49,684 nt of DNA from Bradyrhizobium pachyrhizi (GTDB lineage: Bacteria; Pseudomonadota; Alphaproteobacteria; Rhizobiales; Xanthobacteraceae), in contig NZ_LFIQ01000058.1 of the NCBI RefSeq assembly GCF_001189245.1, positions 39,780 to 89,463 on the forward strand, in the 5' to 3' direction. The position numbers and the translations under genes were made by a program. The notes below the pieces were generated by a model. The model saw nothing but the letters and a program-made list of their open reading frames with translations. It was not told where the DNA came from and ran no database searches. This document shows, in pieces, positions 8,806-16,511 of the stretch (within the stretch, counting starts at the first letter, position 1; each line of letters starts with the position of its first letter).

Positions 8806-9843
8806 CTAGCTTTGACCGGGAGCGGACGGAAAGCCCTCCGAGGCGGTCCGCATCCGGTTGCGGCCGAGGAAGTAGACCGCGGTGGTCGCGATCAGCAGCG
8901 CCAGTCCGATCAGGATCGAGGTGAAGCCGATCGGGACCAGGATGAACGAAGCATTGCGCTCGGGATTGACGTACCAATGATGCAGCGAGGTGAGCAGGAA
9001 GGAGACGCCGGCAAAGCCGGCGCCGCCGCCGATCAGCAGCAGTGCCCACATCCGCCGCAGCTGGCTGAGCCGCTCGCGCGCAACGTCAGTGCGCGGCGCA
9101 TGATGCTTGCCGAGGCGTCGCACCAGGCGGATTGCAAAGCCGATCGAGGAGAAGCCGATCAGCACGCTGGCCGAGCCGAGCAGCAGCCGCGTGGTCGAGC
9201 CGAGATCGGGGATGCGCTGGAGCGCGAGCAGCGGAAAATCGAACGCCGCGTGCAGCGCGACCGGCGCGACCAGCACCAGTGCCCAATTCGTCATGCGCGC
9301 CCAGTCGCGGTGACCCCGGTAGGCGCCGAGCGCGCCACCGGAGCGCGCGATCGCAAGGTAGGCGCCGGCGATGATGCCGAGCGCGCCGTGGAACGGCACC
9401 GTGAGCACGCTGCGCAACGCCGCGAGCGCACGCCACATGTCCTTGTGCTGGACCAGATAGGCGAGGTTCTCATAGGCGGCAAATCCAAGTCCGGCGGCCG
9501 CGCCATAGACCACCGTATCCATCGGATCGGCGAAGGCGCGGCGCCGCGTCGAGATCGCGACGATGACGAGCACCTTGACGATCTCCTCCGGTGCCGCGAC
9601 TCCGAACGCTGCACGCACCGCCTGCGTCGCCCAGGGATTGTCGGGAATGGCGAGCAGTGCATTGAACGGAATTCGCGCCAGGCCGAGCAGCGAGATGCTG
9701 GCCGCGCCGAGCACGAAGGCGAGCCACACCTGAACCGGCGGTCCGGGGCGCTCGTCGGCGGCGATGACCAGCCACAACACCAGCAATGCGGGGGCAATGG
9801 CGGCGGCGCCGATGACGGTTGGAAGCGACTCAAGCAACAACAT
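8806..9843 (-). CDS. PrsW-family intramembrane metalloprotease
   Basis: A multi-spanning protein of 345 residues from ATG 9843. The frame extends upstream to 9954, but that stretch reads as polar non-membrane sequence, so the shorter start is preferred. PrsW-like motifs: APEEIVKVLV with the paired Glu, AYENLAYLV, VPFHGALGIIAGAYL and ALHAAFDFPLLAL, supplying the Glu/His residues expected to bind zinc in the membrane. B. subtilis PrsW starts cleavage of an anti-sigma factor. No sigma/anti-sigma pair is adjacent here, so the substrate is unknown. The C-terminal part has additional helices after an Arg/His-rich linker. The start is less certain than the identity. Confidence 0.82.
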   Translation of the reverse strand: MLLLESLPTVIGAAAIAPALLVLWLVIAADERPGPPVQVWLAFVLGAASISLLGLARIPFNALLAIPDNPWATQAVRAAFGVAAPEEIVKVLVIVAISTRRRAFADPMDTVVYGAAAGLGFAAYENLAYLVQHKDMWRALAALRSVLTVPFHGALGIIAGAYLAIARSGGALGAYRGHRDWARMTNWALVLVAPVALHAAFDFPLLALQRIPDLGSTTRLLLGSASVLIGFSSIGFAIRLVRRLGKHHAPRTDVARERLSQLRRMWALLLIGGGAGFAGVSFLLTSLHHWYVNPERNASFILVPIGFTSILIGLALLIATTAVYFLGRNRMRTASEGFPSAPGQS

Positions 9844-10196
9844 GAGCCGGACGGGCCCCTTTGATGGCACCAAGGCGATGCGTGCCGAAGAAATGGCAGC
9901 AAGTTCAGCGGATTGCAAATCGGTCTGATGCCGTTCTCGTGACCAATATGCCACGGTGCCTTACGAAAGCGGGTTGGAAGGGTGCCGTTGCGGGACCTTG
10001 ATCAGCTAAGGGCCGAGGGCGGCTCCCGGACAGGTTCCTGACGGGCGGCAGGTCCATGGCGTTCCAGGCGCAGGAGCTTTGGTAGCCCGACGATGCCGGG
10101 ATCGCGACCTGTGGGTCCGATCAGCTTTCGGCACCGCGTCCCTGTCGTTGGGCTATAATGCCGTGGGCAAGGCGACTGATCCGGTAAAAGCCAGAG
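9844..10196. other. Intergenic gap with no supported gene
   Basis: About 350 nt between the divergent PrsW-like and TauE-like genes. It holds possible upstream start codons of the PrsW-like frame (to 9954) and the promoters of both genes, but I see no convincing hairpin, repeat or small ORF. Confidence 0.4.
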
Positions 10197-11102
10197 ATGC
10201 TTTCGATTGATTCTGCTGTGATCGTTCTTGCCGTGATCGCGCTGTTTGCGGCGTTCGTAAATGGCGCGCTTGGTTACGGGTTTTCCTCGCTCACGGTGCC
10301 GGTCGCACTCGTCTTCTACACCAACCGCGTCCTCAATCCCGCGGTGGTCATCGTCGAAGTCTTCGTCAATCTGTATGTCCTGTGCATCAACCTGAGCGGT
10401 GTTCCGGCCGTGTGGCGGCGCGTGCTGCCTATTCTCATCGGCATGCTGCCCGGCATCGCGGTCGGAGCGTTTGCGCTGACGTCGCTTCAGCCCGGCTGGA
10501 CCAAGTTCGCCACCTACTCGATCATTCTGCCGCTCATTCTGCTGCAGGCGGCCGGTTGGCGGAGGCCGATCCAGTCGAAATGGCTGGTCGGTTTGCCTTT
10601 CGGAACGATGCTCGGGATATTGTACTCGGTCACGACCATTTCGGGCCCGCCGCTGGCGATCCTCTTCAACAATCAGGGTCTCGTCAAAGATGAGTTTCGG
10701 GCCGGTCTCGCACTGGTTCGGGTGACGGAGTCCAGCCTGACTGCAATCGCGTATTACAAGCTCGGTCTGTTCGTCGACGAGAGCCGGAGCATCCTGTTGG
10801 TGCTCGTTCCCTGCGTTGTCCTCGGCATACCGCTCGGTGCCTGGCTGATCCGGCGGCTGGACGCCGAGACGTTTCGCCGGATCTGCATGAGCTTTGATGC
10901 GTGGGTCGTGGGATTCGGCCTGTCGCGCGTATTGATCGAAGTGAAGCTGATGGAAAGCCCGTGGGCCTACAGCGTCATGGCCGGCACGATCCTGATCGAC
11001 ATCTGCTTGCTGTACGTCTTCTTCACCGCGAGGAGAAGCACCGTGCAGAGCTCGCACGCGTTGGCTTCGCTGAAGTCGGGCAACCGGGGCGGTCCGACCT
11101 GA
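10197..11102 (+). CDS. TauE/SafE-family anion exporter
   Basis: A 301-residue membrane protein with about eight helices, in the TauE/SafE (UPF0721) family that exports sulfite, sulfoacetate and other organosulfur or organic anions. The first repeat begins LFAAFVNGALGYGFSSLTVP, with the family's Gly-rich first loop. The second repeat begins near GTMLGILYSVTTISGPPLAI, containing the SGPP motif. The start ATG 10197 gives a hydrophobic first helix. It is convergent with the M20 amidohydrolase (stops 7 nt apart). The substrate cannot be read from sequence. Confidence 0.88.
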   Translation: MLSIDSAVIVLAVIALFAAFVNGALGYGFSSLTVPVALVFYTNRVLNPAVVIVEVFVNLYVLCINLSGVPAVWRRVLPILIGMLPGIAVGAFALTSLQPGWTKFATYSIILPLILLQAAGWRRPIQSKWLVGLPFGTMLGILYSVTTISGPPLAILFNNQGLVKDEFRAGLALVRVTESSLTAIAYYKLGLFVDESRSILLVLVPCVVLGIPLGAWLIRRLDAETFRRICMSFDAWVVGFGLSRVLIEVKLMESPWAYSVMAGTILIDICLLYVFFTARRSTVQSSHALASLKSGNRGGPT

Positions 11103-11109
11103 AGGTGCT

Positions 11110-12342
11110 CTAACCTGCGAGCAGGCGCCGGCAGGTTTCGACAAATACCTCAGCACCCGTGACGATATCTGCGTCGTCGGTGTTCTCGCTCCAGTGATGG
11201 CTGATGCCCCCGATCGACGGCACGAACAGCATCGCCGCCGGCATGATGGTGGCGAGGACCTGGGCGTCATGGCCGGCGCCGCTCGGCATGCGGATCGATT
11301 TGCCGCCGGCGCAGGCTGCGCTCGCGGCTTCGATCGCATCCTGGAATGCGGGCGTCATCATCGCGGGCACCCCGGTGCGGATGCGCTCAACCTTCACGCC
11401 GCAACGGCCCTGAGCGGTGGCCTCGGCCGCCAGCCGATGCAGCTGCTCCTCGAGACGTGCGATCACCTCGGGATTGTCGTCACGAATCTGGAATAGCATC
11501 TCGGCGCCGCCTGGAATGATGCTCGGTGCGCCCGGGTCCAGCGTGATGCGGCCGGTGGTCCAAACCGTGCGCGGTCCCGACAGGGCAGGGAAGCTGTCGT
11601 CGATCGCGACGCAGAACCGCGCCAGCGCGAGGCCGGCGTCCCTGCGCACCGCCATCCGCGTGGTGCCGGCGTGGTTCTGCTCGCCGGTGAAGGTGATGCG
11701 ATACTGCCAGATGCCGACGATCGAGGTGACGACGCCGATCTTGAGCCCGCTGCTTTCCAGCGTGTCGCCTTGCTCGATATGCGCTTCGAGATAGCCGATA
11801 TGGCGGCCGGCCTCGGCGTTGAGGCGCGGGCGGCCGGCGAAGCCTGCCTCGCGCAATGCATCGCGCATGGTGCGATCGCTGGAGCGGTCGCGGGCTGCAT
11901 CGATGTCGGCTTCGGTCACTGCAGCGACAAACGACCGGCTGCCGAGGAAACTGCCGAAATGCCCTTCCTCGTCGCACCACGCGGCGACCTCGACCGCGCC
12001 GTTCGCGTCCGGGTCGGTATTGATGACGCGCGCCGCCTCCAGCGCGTAGATCACGCCGAGCGGCCCATCGAGCCAGCCCGCATGGTTCTGGCTCTCCAGA
12101 TGCGAGCCGGCGAGCAGCTTTGGACCTGCCTTCGCGCTGGAGCCGAGCACATTGCCGATGCCGTCGATCGTCGCGGTGAGATTGGCGTCCGGCAAACGCG
12201 CCGCGAGCCAGTCGAGCGAGCGCAGATGCGGCTCCGAGAATGTCGGCTTGTGCACGCCGGTCTTGTAGGCGCCAATCGCTCGGAGCGCGTTGAGATCGGC
12301 GAGCACGCGCTTGCCGTCGAAGCGACCGTTGATGCCTGGCAT
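11110..12342 (-). CDS. M20-family Zn amidohydrolase (N-carbamoyl-amino-acid hydrolase / allantoate amidohydrolase type)
   Basis: A 410-residue enzyme that hydrolyses a carbamoyl or ureido amide bond. ATG 12342 is chosen because GGAG precedes it and the upstream in-frame extension is not protein-like. Metal-site motifs: GSHLESQNHAGWLDG (His81, Asp92), WCDEEGHF (Glu125, Glu126), an EAHIEQG motif, the dimerisation-domain QNHAGTTRM, and a C-terminal GAGHDAQ. The order and length fit the HyuC/AllC subfamily. The first motif has HLES where HxD(S/T) is usual, so a normally conserved Asp is replaced by Glu. It converges with a TauE-type exporter. The exact substrate is unassigned. Confidence 0.88.
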   Translation of the reverse strand: MPGINGRFDGKRVLADLNALRAIGAYKTGVHKPTFSEPHLRSLDWLAARLPDANLTATIDGIGNVLGSSAKAGPKLLAGSHLESQNHAGWLDGPLGVIYALEAARVINTDPDANGAVEVAAWCDEEGHFGSFLGSRSFVAAVTEADIDAARDRSSDRTMRDALREAGFAGRPRLNAEAGRHIGYLEAHIEQGDTLESSGLKIGVVTSIVGIWQYRITFTGEQNHAGTTRMAVRRDAGLALARFCVAIDDSFPALSGPRTVWTTGRITLDPGAPSIIPGGAEMLFQIRDDNPEVIARLEEQLHRLAAEATAQGRCGVKVERIRTGVPAMMTPAFQDAIEAASAACAGGKSIRMPSGAGHDAQVLATIMPAAMLFVPSIGGISHHWSENTDDADIVTGAEVFVETCRRLLAG

Positions 12343-12494
12343 GATTGGACTCCGGATTGCGTCTTGATTTGCGCCCTGGCGCCTCATTCCCGTCTTGATG
12401 CCGTCGCGGTTGGATGCGACGGAACAATCAGGGCAAACGATTTCTTAGCGGTTCTGCTCTTAGGTCGCAGTACGAATAGCGTGAGAGTGTGATC

Positions 12495-12839
12495 ATGTCT
12501 GCATTCCGGAACTGGGCTCGCAAGGCCGCTGTGCTGTTTCTTCCGATCGCGCTCGGCGCCTGCGCGCAGGTCTCGCAGCAATACAGCATGACCACGCCCC
12601 CGCCGGGGACAGGTCCGCTGGCCTGGGACGGTGCCGGACAGGACCCCAATCTCCCGCAGCCGCGGCGCCATGCGCGGAATGTGTCGCCCGCGGTGGCGGA
12701 CACATCGCCTGCGCAACTGTCGGAAGCGGATGCCGACGACCGGCTGGCGCGCAAGCTCGTGATCTGCAGCACCTGCATCAAGCGGACGCCCGTGGCGGAT
12801 CAGCCGAATAATCGTCAGGACGTCGCCAGCAATCACTAG
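12495..12839 (+). CDS. Putative small lipoprotein
   Basis: A 114-residue protein starting at ATG 12495. An in-frame GTG six bases upstream is less likely. The N-terminus MSAFRNWARKAAVLFLPIAL is followed by GAC, giving a lipobox LGAC, so processing at Cys25 and lipidation are likely. The mature region is Pro/Gln-rich, and near the C-terminus CSTCIK forms a CxxC pair. It lies divergent from the M20 hydrolase. The family is unknown. Confidence 0.7.
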   Translation: MSAFRNWARKAAVLFLPIALGACAQVSQQYSMTTPPPGTGPLAWDGAGQDPNLPQPRRHARNVSPAVADTSPAQLSEADADDRLARKLVICSTCIKRTPVADQPNNRQDVASNH

Positions 12840-12911
12840 CGGCTGGCGCTGAGCGCTGTTGCTGGACACCCAGCCGGCTCGCAGGCCTTAGTTAGGCCAC
12901 GATGTCGGTCG

Positions 12912-13073
12912 ATGCGCAGGCTCATGTCCATCCGAAGATTCATTGTTCCCGTCGTCGTCGTCGCGCTTGCCGCAGCAATCCTGATTCACGTCGGGGGCTC
13001 GCGTGCGCATGCGCATGTGCCGACGCATTGCGGCTTCTGGACCTCGATCGAGGCCGGATTGTCCTGCAGGTGA
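12912..13073 (+). CDS. Tiny exported or membrane peptide, possibly frameshifted
   Basis: A 53-residue ORF: MRRLMSIRRF, a hydrophobic stretch (VPVVVVALAAAILIHV), then AHAHVPTHCGFWTSIEAGLSC and a stop at 13071. The codons fit the host. Just beyond the stop another frame reads LQVSFPVTCKPGKAF before its own stop at about 13124, which would supply a second cysteine-containing tail. So the gene may originally have been about 70 residues and have suffered an indel near 13070. As it stands it encodes a short signal-anchored peptide. There is no good Shine-Dalgarno and no family assignment. Confidence 0.45.
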   Translation: MRRLMSIRRFIVPVVVVALAAAILIHVGGSRAHAHVPTHCGFWTSIEAGLSCR

Positions 13074-13231
13074 TCTCCAGGTGTCCTTCCCAGTGACCTG
13101 CAAGCCGGGAAAAGCGTTCTGAACGCTTGCCCGTCCGGCCAATCGCCACTATACGTTCGCCCGTCGCGGCTTGAGAGCTGTGGCCAGTCCGGCGCATCTC
13201 ACGTCTAACGTATTGATTTGCCGGGAGTTTT

Positions 13232-13306
13232 GCTCCCTTCGTCTATCGGTTAGGACGCCACCCTTTCACGGTGGAGAGAGCGGTTCGATTCCGCTAGGGA
13301 GCGCCA
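13232..13306 (+). tRNA. tRNA-Glu (anticodon TTC)
   Basis: A complete cloverleaf. The acceptor arm GCTCCCT pairs with AGGGAGC. The anticodon stem CCACC/GGTGG encloses a CTTTCAC loop with anticodon TTC. The T arm contains GGTTCGATTCC. The discriminator base is G13303, and CCA (13304-13306) is encoded. It decodes GAA/GAG. The DNA immediately downstream is lower in GC and carries a methyltransferase gene, so this 3' end is a possible integration site, though no duplicate of it was found. Confidence 0.96.
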
Positions 13307-13628
13307 TCACGGCCAAAGTGAAGACTCCACAAAATCAGGCGTTTAAGCGTCCAGATTAACATTTTCGGCGCATCATCCGGTCGATCTCGCGACGACAGTT
13401 CTATCAGCAACTACGTGAAGTGATCCCCAAGCGCGGGCGATCGCCGCGCTTGGGGCCGGAACGGTCCCGGGTGAACTGGCGCTTGTCTTTGCTCTGCCGT
13501 CAGACCAGCAATTGCCGCAACTGCTTCTTGGTTGGGGCTTACGATCGCGATTGGCGCTGCTCCGAGCATGACGGCAGGGCAGACCGATGACTTTTTCGGC
13601 CTGCTGCGCGACTGCGAGAATTGCTAGC
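13307..13628. other. Intergenic gap with a perfect 12-bp hairpin
   Basis: No gene is supported here. A perfect inverted repeat CCCCAAGCGCGG / CCGCGCTTGGGG (13425-13436 and 13444-13455, 7-nt loop) has no T-run on either side, so it looks more like a palindromic repeat than a terminator. The rest shows no clear protein-coding frame on either strand. Confidence 0.5.
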
Positions 13629-14270
13629 TCAATTTCGCCTGGAAATAATCCACACGACGATCGGCCAGCTCGGCTCATTTCGTAACGCCAATTGGTAAAT
13701 TGGATTGGACGGGTCGTCCGGGATGGGTTTCATCCGAAGCGGGGATGCCATCAATCCGATCACCTCGCGGTTGCCCCATCCTCCGCAAACGATCGACTCG
13801 GCGTTCGCCTTGTCAGATATCAGCCTTAGCGATTCCGGAGTGAAACGCCAAAAGTCCTTCGGCGCCGCGTGAATGCCATTGACGAAACATGTCGTGTGAC
13901 AGACGTAGCCGCCCGGCTTCACAACTCTGATTGATTCAGAGAATGCTCTTTGAGGGTCTCCCTCGACGTGTTCGAGAACCTGGTCCGAGATACAGAAGTC
14001 AAAAGTGCCGCTCTCGAATGGCAAATCTATGAAGTTGGCATCAGGATAGCTGACCTCTGTGTATTTCGTTTTGGTCAGTCCCAGCTCAACGCCGAGTCCT
14101 TTCGATCCGGATATCGAGAGGCACGTTTTTTCGTTTCCGTCATATTCTGATAGAGCGCGATGGAGCGCTTTGTACATCGCGAGGCGCGTGATCCACCACG
14201 TCTTTGGACCAGGCGCGTCGAGAGCGTGTTCGTAAAGTTGCCGAATGGTGGTTGGCGAGAGACCGTCCAT
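13629..14270 (-). CDS. Class I SAM-dependent methyltransferase
   Basis: A 213-residue Rossmann-fold methyltransferase of the Methyltransf_11 type. The SAM-binding strand is degenerate (CLSISGSKGLGVELG, about 49-63). Post-motif I, LPFESGTFDFCISDQVLEHV (about 79-98) and the motif III-like RVVKPGGYVCHTTCFV follow clearly. The acceptor substrate is unknown. Methyltransferases of this shape often act on glycans or small molecules. Base composition and codon use are more AT-rich than the neighbours, and tRNA-Glu is about 320 nt away, which together hint at horizontal acquisition. No partner genes are adjacent. Confidence 0.82.
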   Translation of the reverse strand: MDGLSPTTIRQLYEHALDAPGPKTWWITRLAMYKALHRALSEYDGNEKTCLSISGSKGLGVELGLTKTKYTEVSYPDANFIDLPFESGTFDFCISDQVLEHVEGDPQRAFSESIRVVKPGGYVCHTTCFVNGIHAAPKDFWRFTPESLRLISDKANAESIVCGGWGNREVIGLMASPLRMKPIPDDPSNPIYQLALRNEPSWPIVVWIISRRN

Positions 14271-14471
14271 TGTTTTTCCCTTGAAGGTGGCACACTACCG
14301 TAGTGCAAATATCGAACTGAGCCCCAGCAAATGGAAATGAGATGTACGGCAGTCGCCCGCTCCCTTCAATTAAAGAGAAGAGCATATGCACCACGATCAA
14401 TCCGATCAAGTGCGGCGTCTAGCGGTTCGAGACTTGCATCAATTGAGTTCGGTACCAAGAACGCATTCCTT

Positions 14472-14758
14472 ATGAGTGACGATGTGAGGATCGCGCGAAC
14501 GCTGGCGGGCATTTACGGCAACGACGACACCGCAGCACTTGGCAGCGGCCAGGCAGCCGCGCTGCGCTTGGTACAAACCATGCTGCAGATCAGCCAAGTC
14601 AGCCAGGATATCACTCGCGGAGTCCTAACCGACTTCGAAACCCGGATTTGCAACGGCGCTTCCGCCATGGACGCGCAGCCAAGACTGCAGGCCCAAACGC
14701 GCTCGGAAAGATTGCCGACAAACTTGCGCAGACGGCCGCCGACAATCTCCGGACGTAG
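14472..14758 (+). pseudogene. Small hypothetical gene with probable frameshift
   Basis: From ATG 14472 the frame reads MSDDVRIARTLAGIYGNDDT and on to ISQVSQDITRGVLTDFETRI, which looks like genuine protein. After about 14660 that frame turns into Arg/Ser-rich noise. The -1 frame then gives GPNALGKIADKLAQTAADNL before a stop at 14756-14758. A single indel near 14660-14690 would restore a protein of about 95 residues. The unshifted frame stays open to 14966, where its TGA overlaps the ATG of the PilZ gene, so a 164-residue read-through product is formally possible. The family is unknown. Confidence 0.4.
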
Positions 14759-14965
14759 GCGTTCGGTGGCTCGTCTGGTGATGACTTGCCGAGGTTCCTT
14801 GGCATTGGGTGCCGCCTGGAGCGGGCACGATCACAGTCAGGGGGCGCTTTGCCGTGCCGCGCTGGCAGATGTAGATGTGAACAATCCCGAGATCGCTGCA
14901 ATCCGCGCTTCTTTGGCAACCCTTTGTAAAGCCAACGGCGATACGGCTGGGCCCGGGATGATGTG

Positions 14966-15223
14966 ATGGCTCCAGGGACCAAGAAGCGCGAAGCGCGCAA
15001 ATCGCTGCGGCAATCCGGCTGGATCACGCTCGATGGCGGGTTCGCAGCGCGGCCCTGCGTGGTCGAGGACATGTCCTCGTCGGGCGCCAAGATCACGGTC
15101 CAGGACAACAACACGCTGCCGGCAAAGCTGCGGCTGGCGTTCTCGCGCGACGCCCGCACCGGGCGCGCCTGCGAAGTGGTGTGGCGCGAGGGCAGGACGT
15201 TCGGCGTCAAGTTCGTGCGCTAG
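14966..15223 (+). CDS. Single-domain PilZ protein
   Basis: An 85-residue PilZ-like protein. The N-terminal KKREARKSLRQSGW supplies the basic RxxxR-type motif, and VEDMSSSGAKITV supplies the D/NxSxxG motif, the two elements that bind cyclic di-GMP in PilZ domains. The beta-barrel follows with LPAKLRLAFSRD and ends VVWREGRTFGVKFVR, a typical ending for these small rhizobial PilZ proteins. ATG 14966 overlaps the stop of the upstream frame. The partner is unknown. A PilZ-PAS-GGDEF gene lies 22 kb away. Confidence 0.82.
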   Translation: MAPGTKKREARKSLRQSGWITLDGGFAARPCVVEDMSSSGAKITVQDNNTLPAKLRLAFSRDARTGRACEVVWREGRTFGVKFVR

Positions 15224-15254
15224 CCTGATCCGGTGGCGTGGGATAAAAGGCCGG

Positions 15255-15503
15255 ATGCGCAAGACCTGCATTGCCATCATCGCCGTCCTGCTTCCCGCCG
15301 CCGCGTTGGCGCAGCAGGGCGACCGCCGCAATTTCCAGACGCCCGCTGACACCGGCAAAACCTTGCCGTCGAAATCCGCGACGCGGAGCAATCCATGCGC
15401 GTCGTACGGACCCGGCTTCGTCAAGGTGGAAGGCTCCGACACCTGCGTGAAGCTTGGTGGCGCCGTCAGCGTCGGTGGCGGGATGTCCAGCGGCGGGCGT
15501 TGA
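15255..15503 (+). CDS. Small exported protein resembling a porin N-terminal segment
   Basis: An 82-residue protein with a clear signal peptide (MRKTCIAIIAVLLPAAALAQ). The mature part contains CASYGPGFVKVEGSDTCVKL followed by GGAVSVGGG. This closely resembles the first beta-strand region of rhizobial porins, which typically read C..YG.GFYYIPGTDTCIK(I/L)GG. The gene stops there, so it would encode only a porin-like cap with two cysteines. Short proteins of this type may be stand-alone, or remnants of a porin gene. Nothing porin-like follows at 15504-15521. Confidence 0.6.
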   Translation: MRKTCIAIIAVLLPAAALAQQGDRRNFQTPADTGKTLPSKSATRSNPCASYGPGFVKVEGSDTCVKLGGAVSVGGGMSSGGR

Positions 15504-15521
15504 GCGGCTTGCCGCCCGCGC

Positions 15522-16166
15522 TCACGACATCGGCGGCGCGATGAACCGCACGAAAGCCGGCCGCCCCGCGATCTCACCGAACCAGCGTTCGAGATGGGGC
15601 AGCTTCGGCTTGGTGACGCCCTCGACGCCGAGCCAGCGCCGCGCAAAGGCGCCGAGCGCGATGTCAGCGATCGTGAACTGATCGCCCTCGATGAAGCGGC
15701 GCCTTGCGAGCTGGGCCTCGACGACGCGCCACACCACGCCCTCGGCATCGGCATCCTTCTGGATCTGCACCATGTCGCGCTTCTCCGGCGGCGTGCGCAC
15801 CAGCCCCCAGAACACCGGCCGGTCGACCGGCTGCAGCGTCGACAGCGTCCAGTCGAGCCAGCGGTCGACGGCGGCGCGCGCCTTCGGCGCTTGTGGATAG
15901 AGCGACGCGCCATGACCATAGGCCATGCAGAGATAGCGCATCACCGAATTGGATTCCCACAGCACATAGTCGCCGTCGACCAGCGTCGGAACACGGCCAT
16001 TCGGATTCATCGCGAGATAGTCGGGCTGATCGTTCTTGCCAAACTGCATGCCGGCGTCGATGCGCTGATAGGGGAGGTCGAGCTCGGCAAGACACCAGAG
16101 CACCTTCTGCACGTTGACCGAGTTGGCCCGACCCCAGATCGTCAGTTGCGGCTTGCTATCCATCAC
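15522..16166 (-). CDS. Glutathione S-transferase family protein
   Basis: A 214-residue protein with a thioredoxin-fold N-terminal domain (LTIWGRANSVNVQKVLWCLA, about 8-27), the cis-Pro strand NPNGRVPTLVDGDYVLWESN with the conserved ES dipeptide, and a helical C-terminal domain beginning around residue 95. GSTs conjugate glutathione to electrophiles or act as peroxidases and isomerases. Ser/Asn in the RANSVNVQK loop are likely catalytic candidates. It is cytosolic. Neighbours give no substrate hint. Confidence 0.88.
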   Translation of the reverse strand: MMDSKPQLTIWGRANSVNVQKVLWCLAELDLPYQRIDAGMQFGKNDQPDYLAMNPNGRVPTLVDGDYVLWESNSVMRYLCMAYGHGASLYPQAPKARAAVDRWLDWTLSTLQPVDRPVFWGLVRTPPEKRDMVQIQKDADAEGVVWRVVEAQLARRRFIEGDQFTIADIALGAFARRWLGVEGVTKPKLPHLERWFGEIAGRPAFVRFIAPPMS

Positions 16167-16250
16167 GCGTTTCTTCCCGCTGTTGTGCTTTGCGCGCGTT
16201 CATAGCTGAAGCGTCGGGGAAAAGCGCGGGGTGAATTGCACCGAGAGCAA

Positions 16251-16283
16251 AAAAAGAGGCTCCGCCGCATAGCGGCAGAGCCT
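16251..16283 (-). terminator. Intrinsic terminator after the 26-residue peptide gene
   Basis: On the minus strand AGGCTCTGCCGC and GCGGCGGAGCCT (16272-16283 and 16257-16268) form a 12-bp stem with one G-U pair, followed directly by a T-run. It lies 28 nt after the stop of the tiny membrane peptide gene and supports that gene as a separate transcript. Confidence 0.75.
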
Positions 16284-16310
16284 TGCTGAAAGCTATGCGT
16301 CAAGACGCCG

Positions 16311-16391
16311 TCAGTGACCGAACAACAACCACAACACAATGATCACCGGGATCGGCACACCCAACAGCCAAAGCAAAATTCCTCTTCCCAT
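16311..16391 (-). CDS. 26-residue hydrophobic membrane peptide
   Basis: The ORF reads MGRGILLWLLGVPIPVIIVL followed by WLLFGH. It is essentially one transmembrane helix with a short charged N-terminus. A strong Shine-Dalgarno (GGAGGCAACG) precedes the ATG at 16391, and a T-tailed hairpin follows the stop, so this is a well-formed tiny gene rather than a chance ORF. Peptides of this kind recur in Bradyrhizobium genomes as far as I recall. The function is unknown. Confidence 0.7.
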   Translation of the reverse strand: MGRGILLWLLGVPIPVIIVLWLLFGH

Positions 16392-16511
16392 CGTTGCCTC
16401 CTCGCATGCTTGTGAGGGAGCAACGTCAACGATCGCGTCGCGTTCCTCGCGATCGCCCGGCGCTTCAGCGAGGGCGAAACGCCGACAGGAACGTAGGTGC
16501 GGGCGCGGTGT

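Noticed and set aside
10002..11339. 445-codon minus-strand ORF
   Set aside because: Antisense to the TauE/SafE gene, which has clear membrane helices and the SGPP motif.
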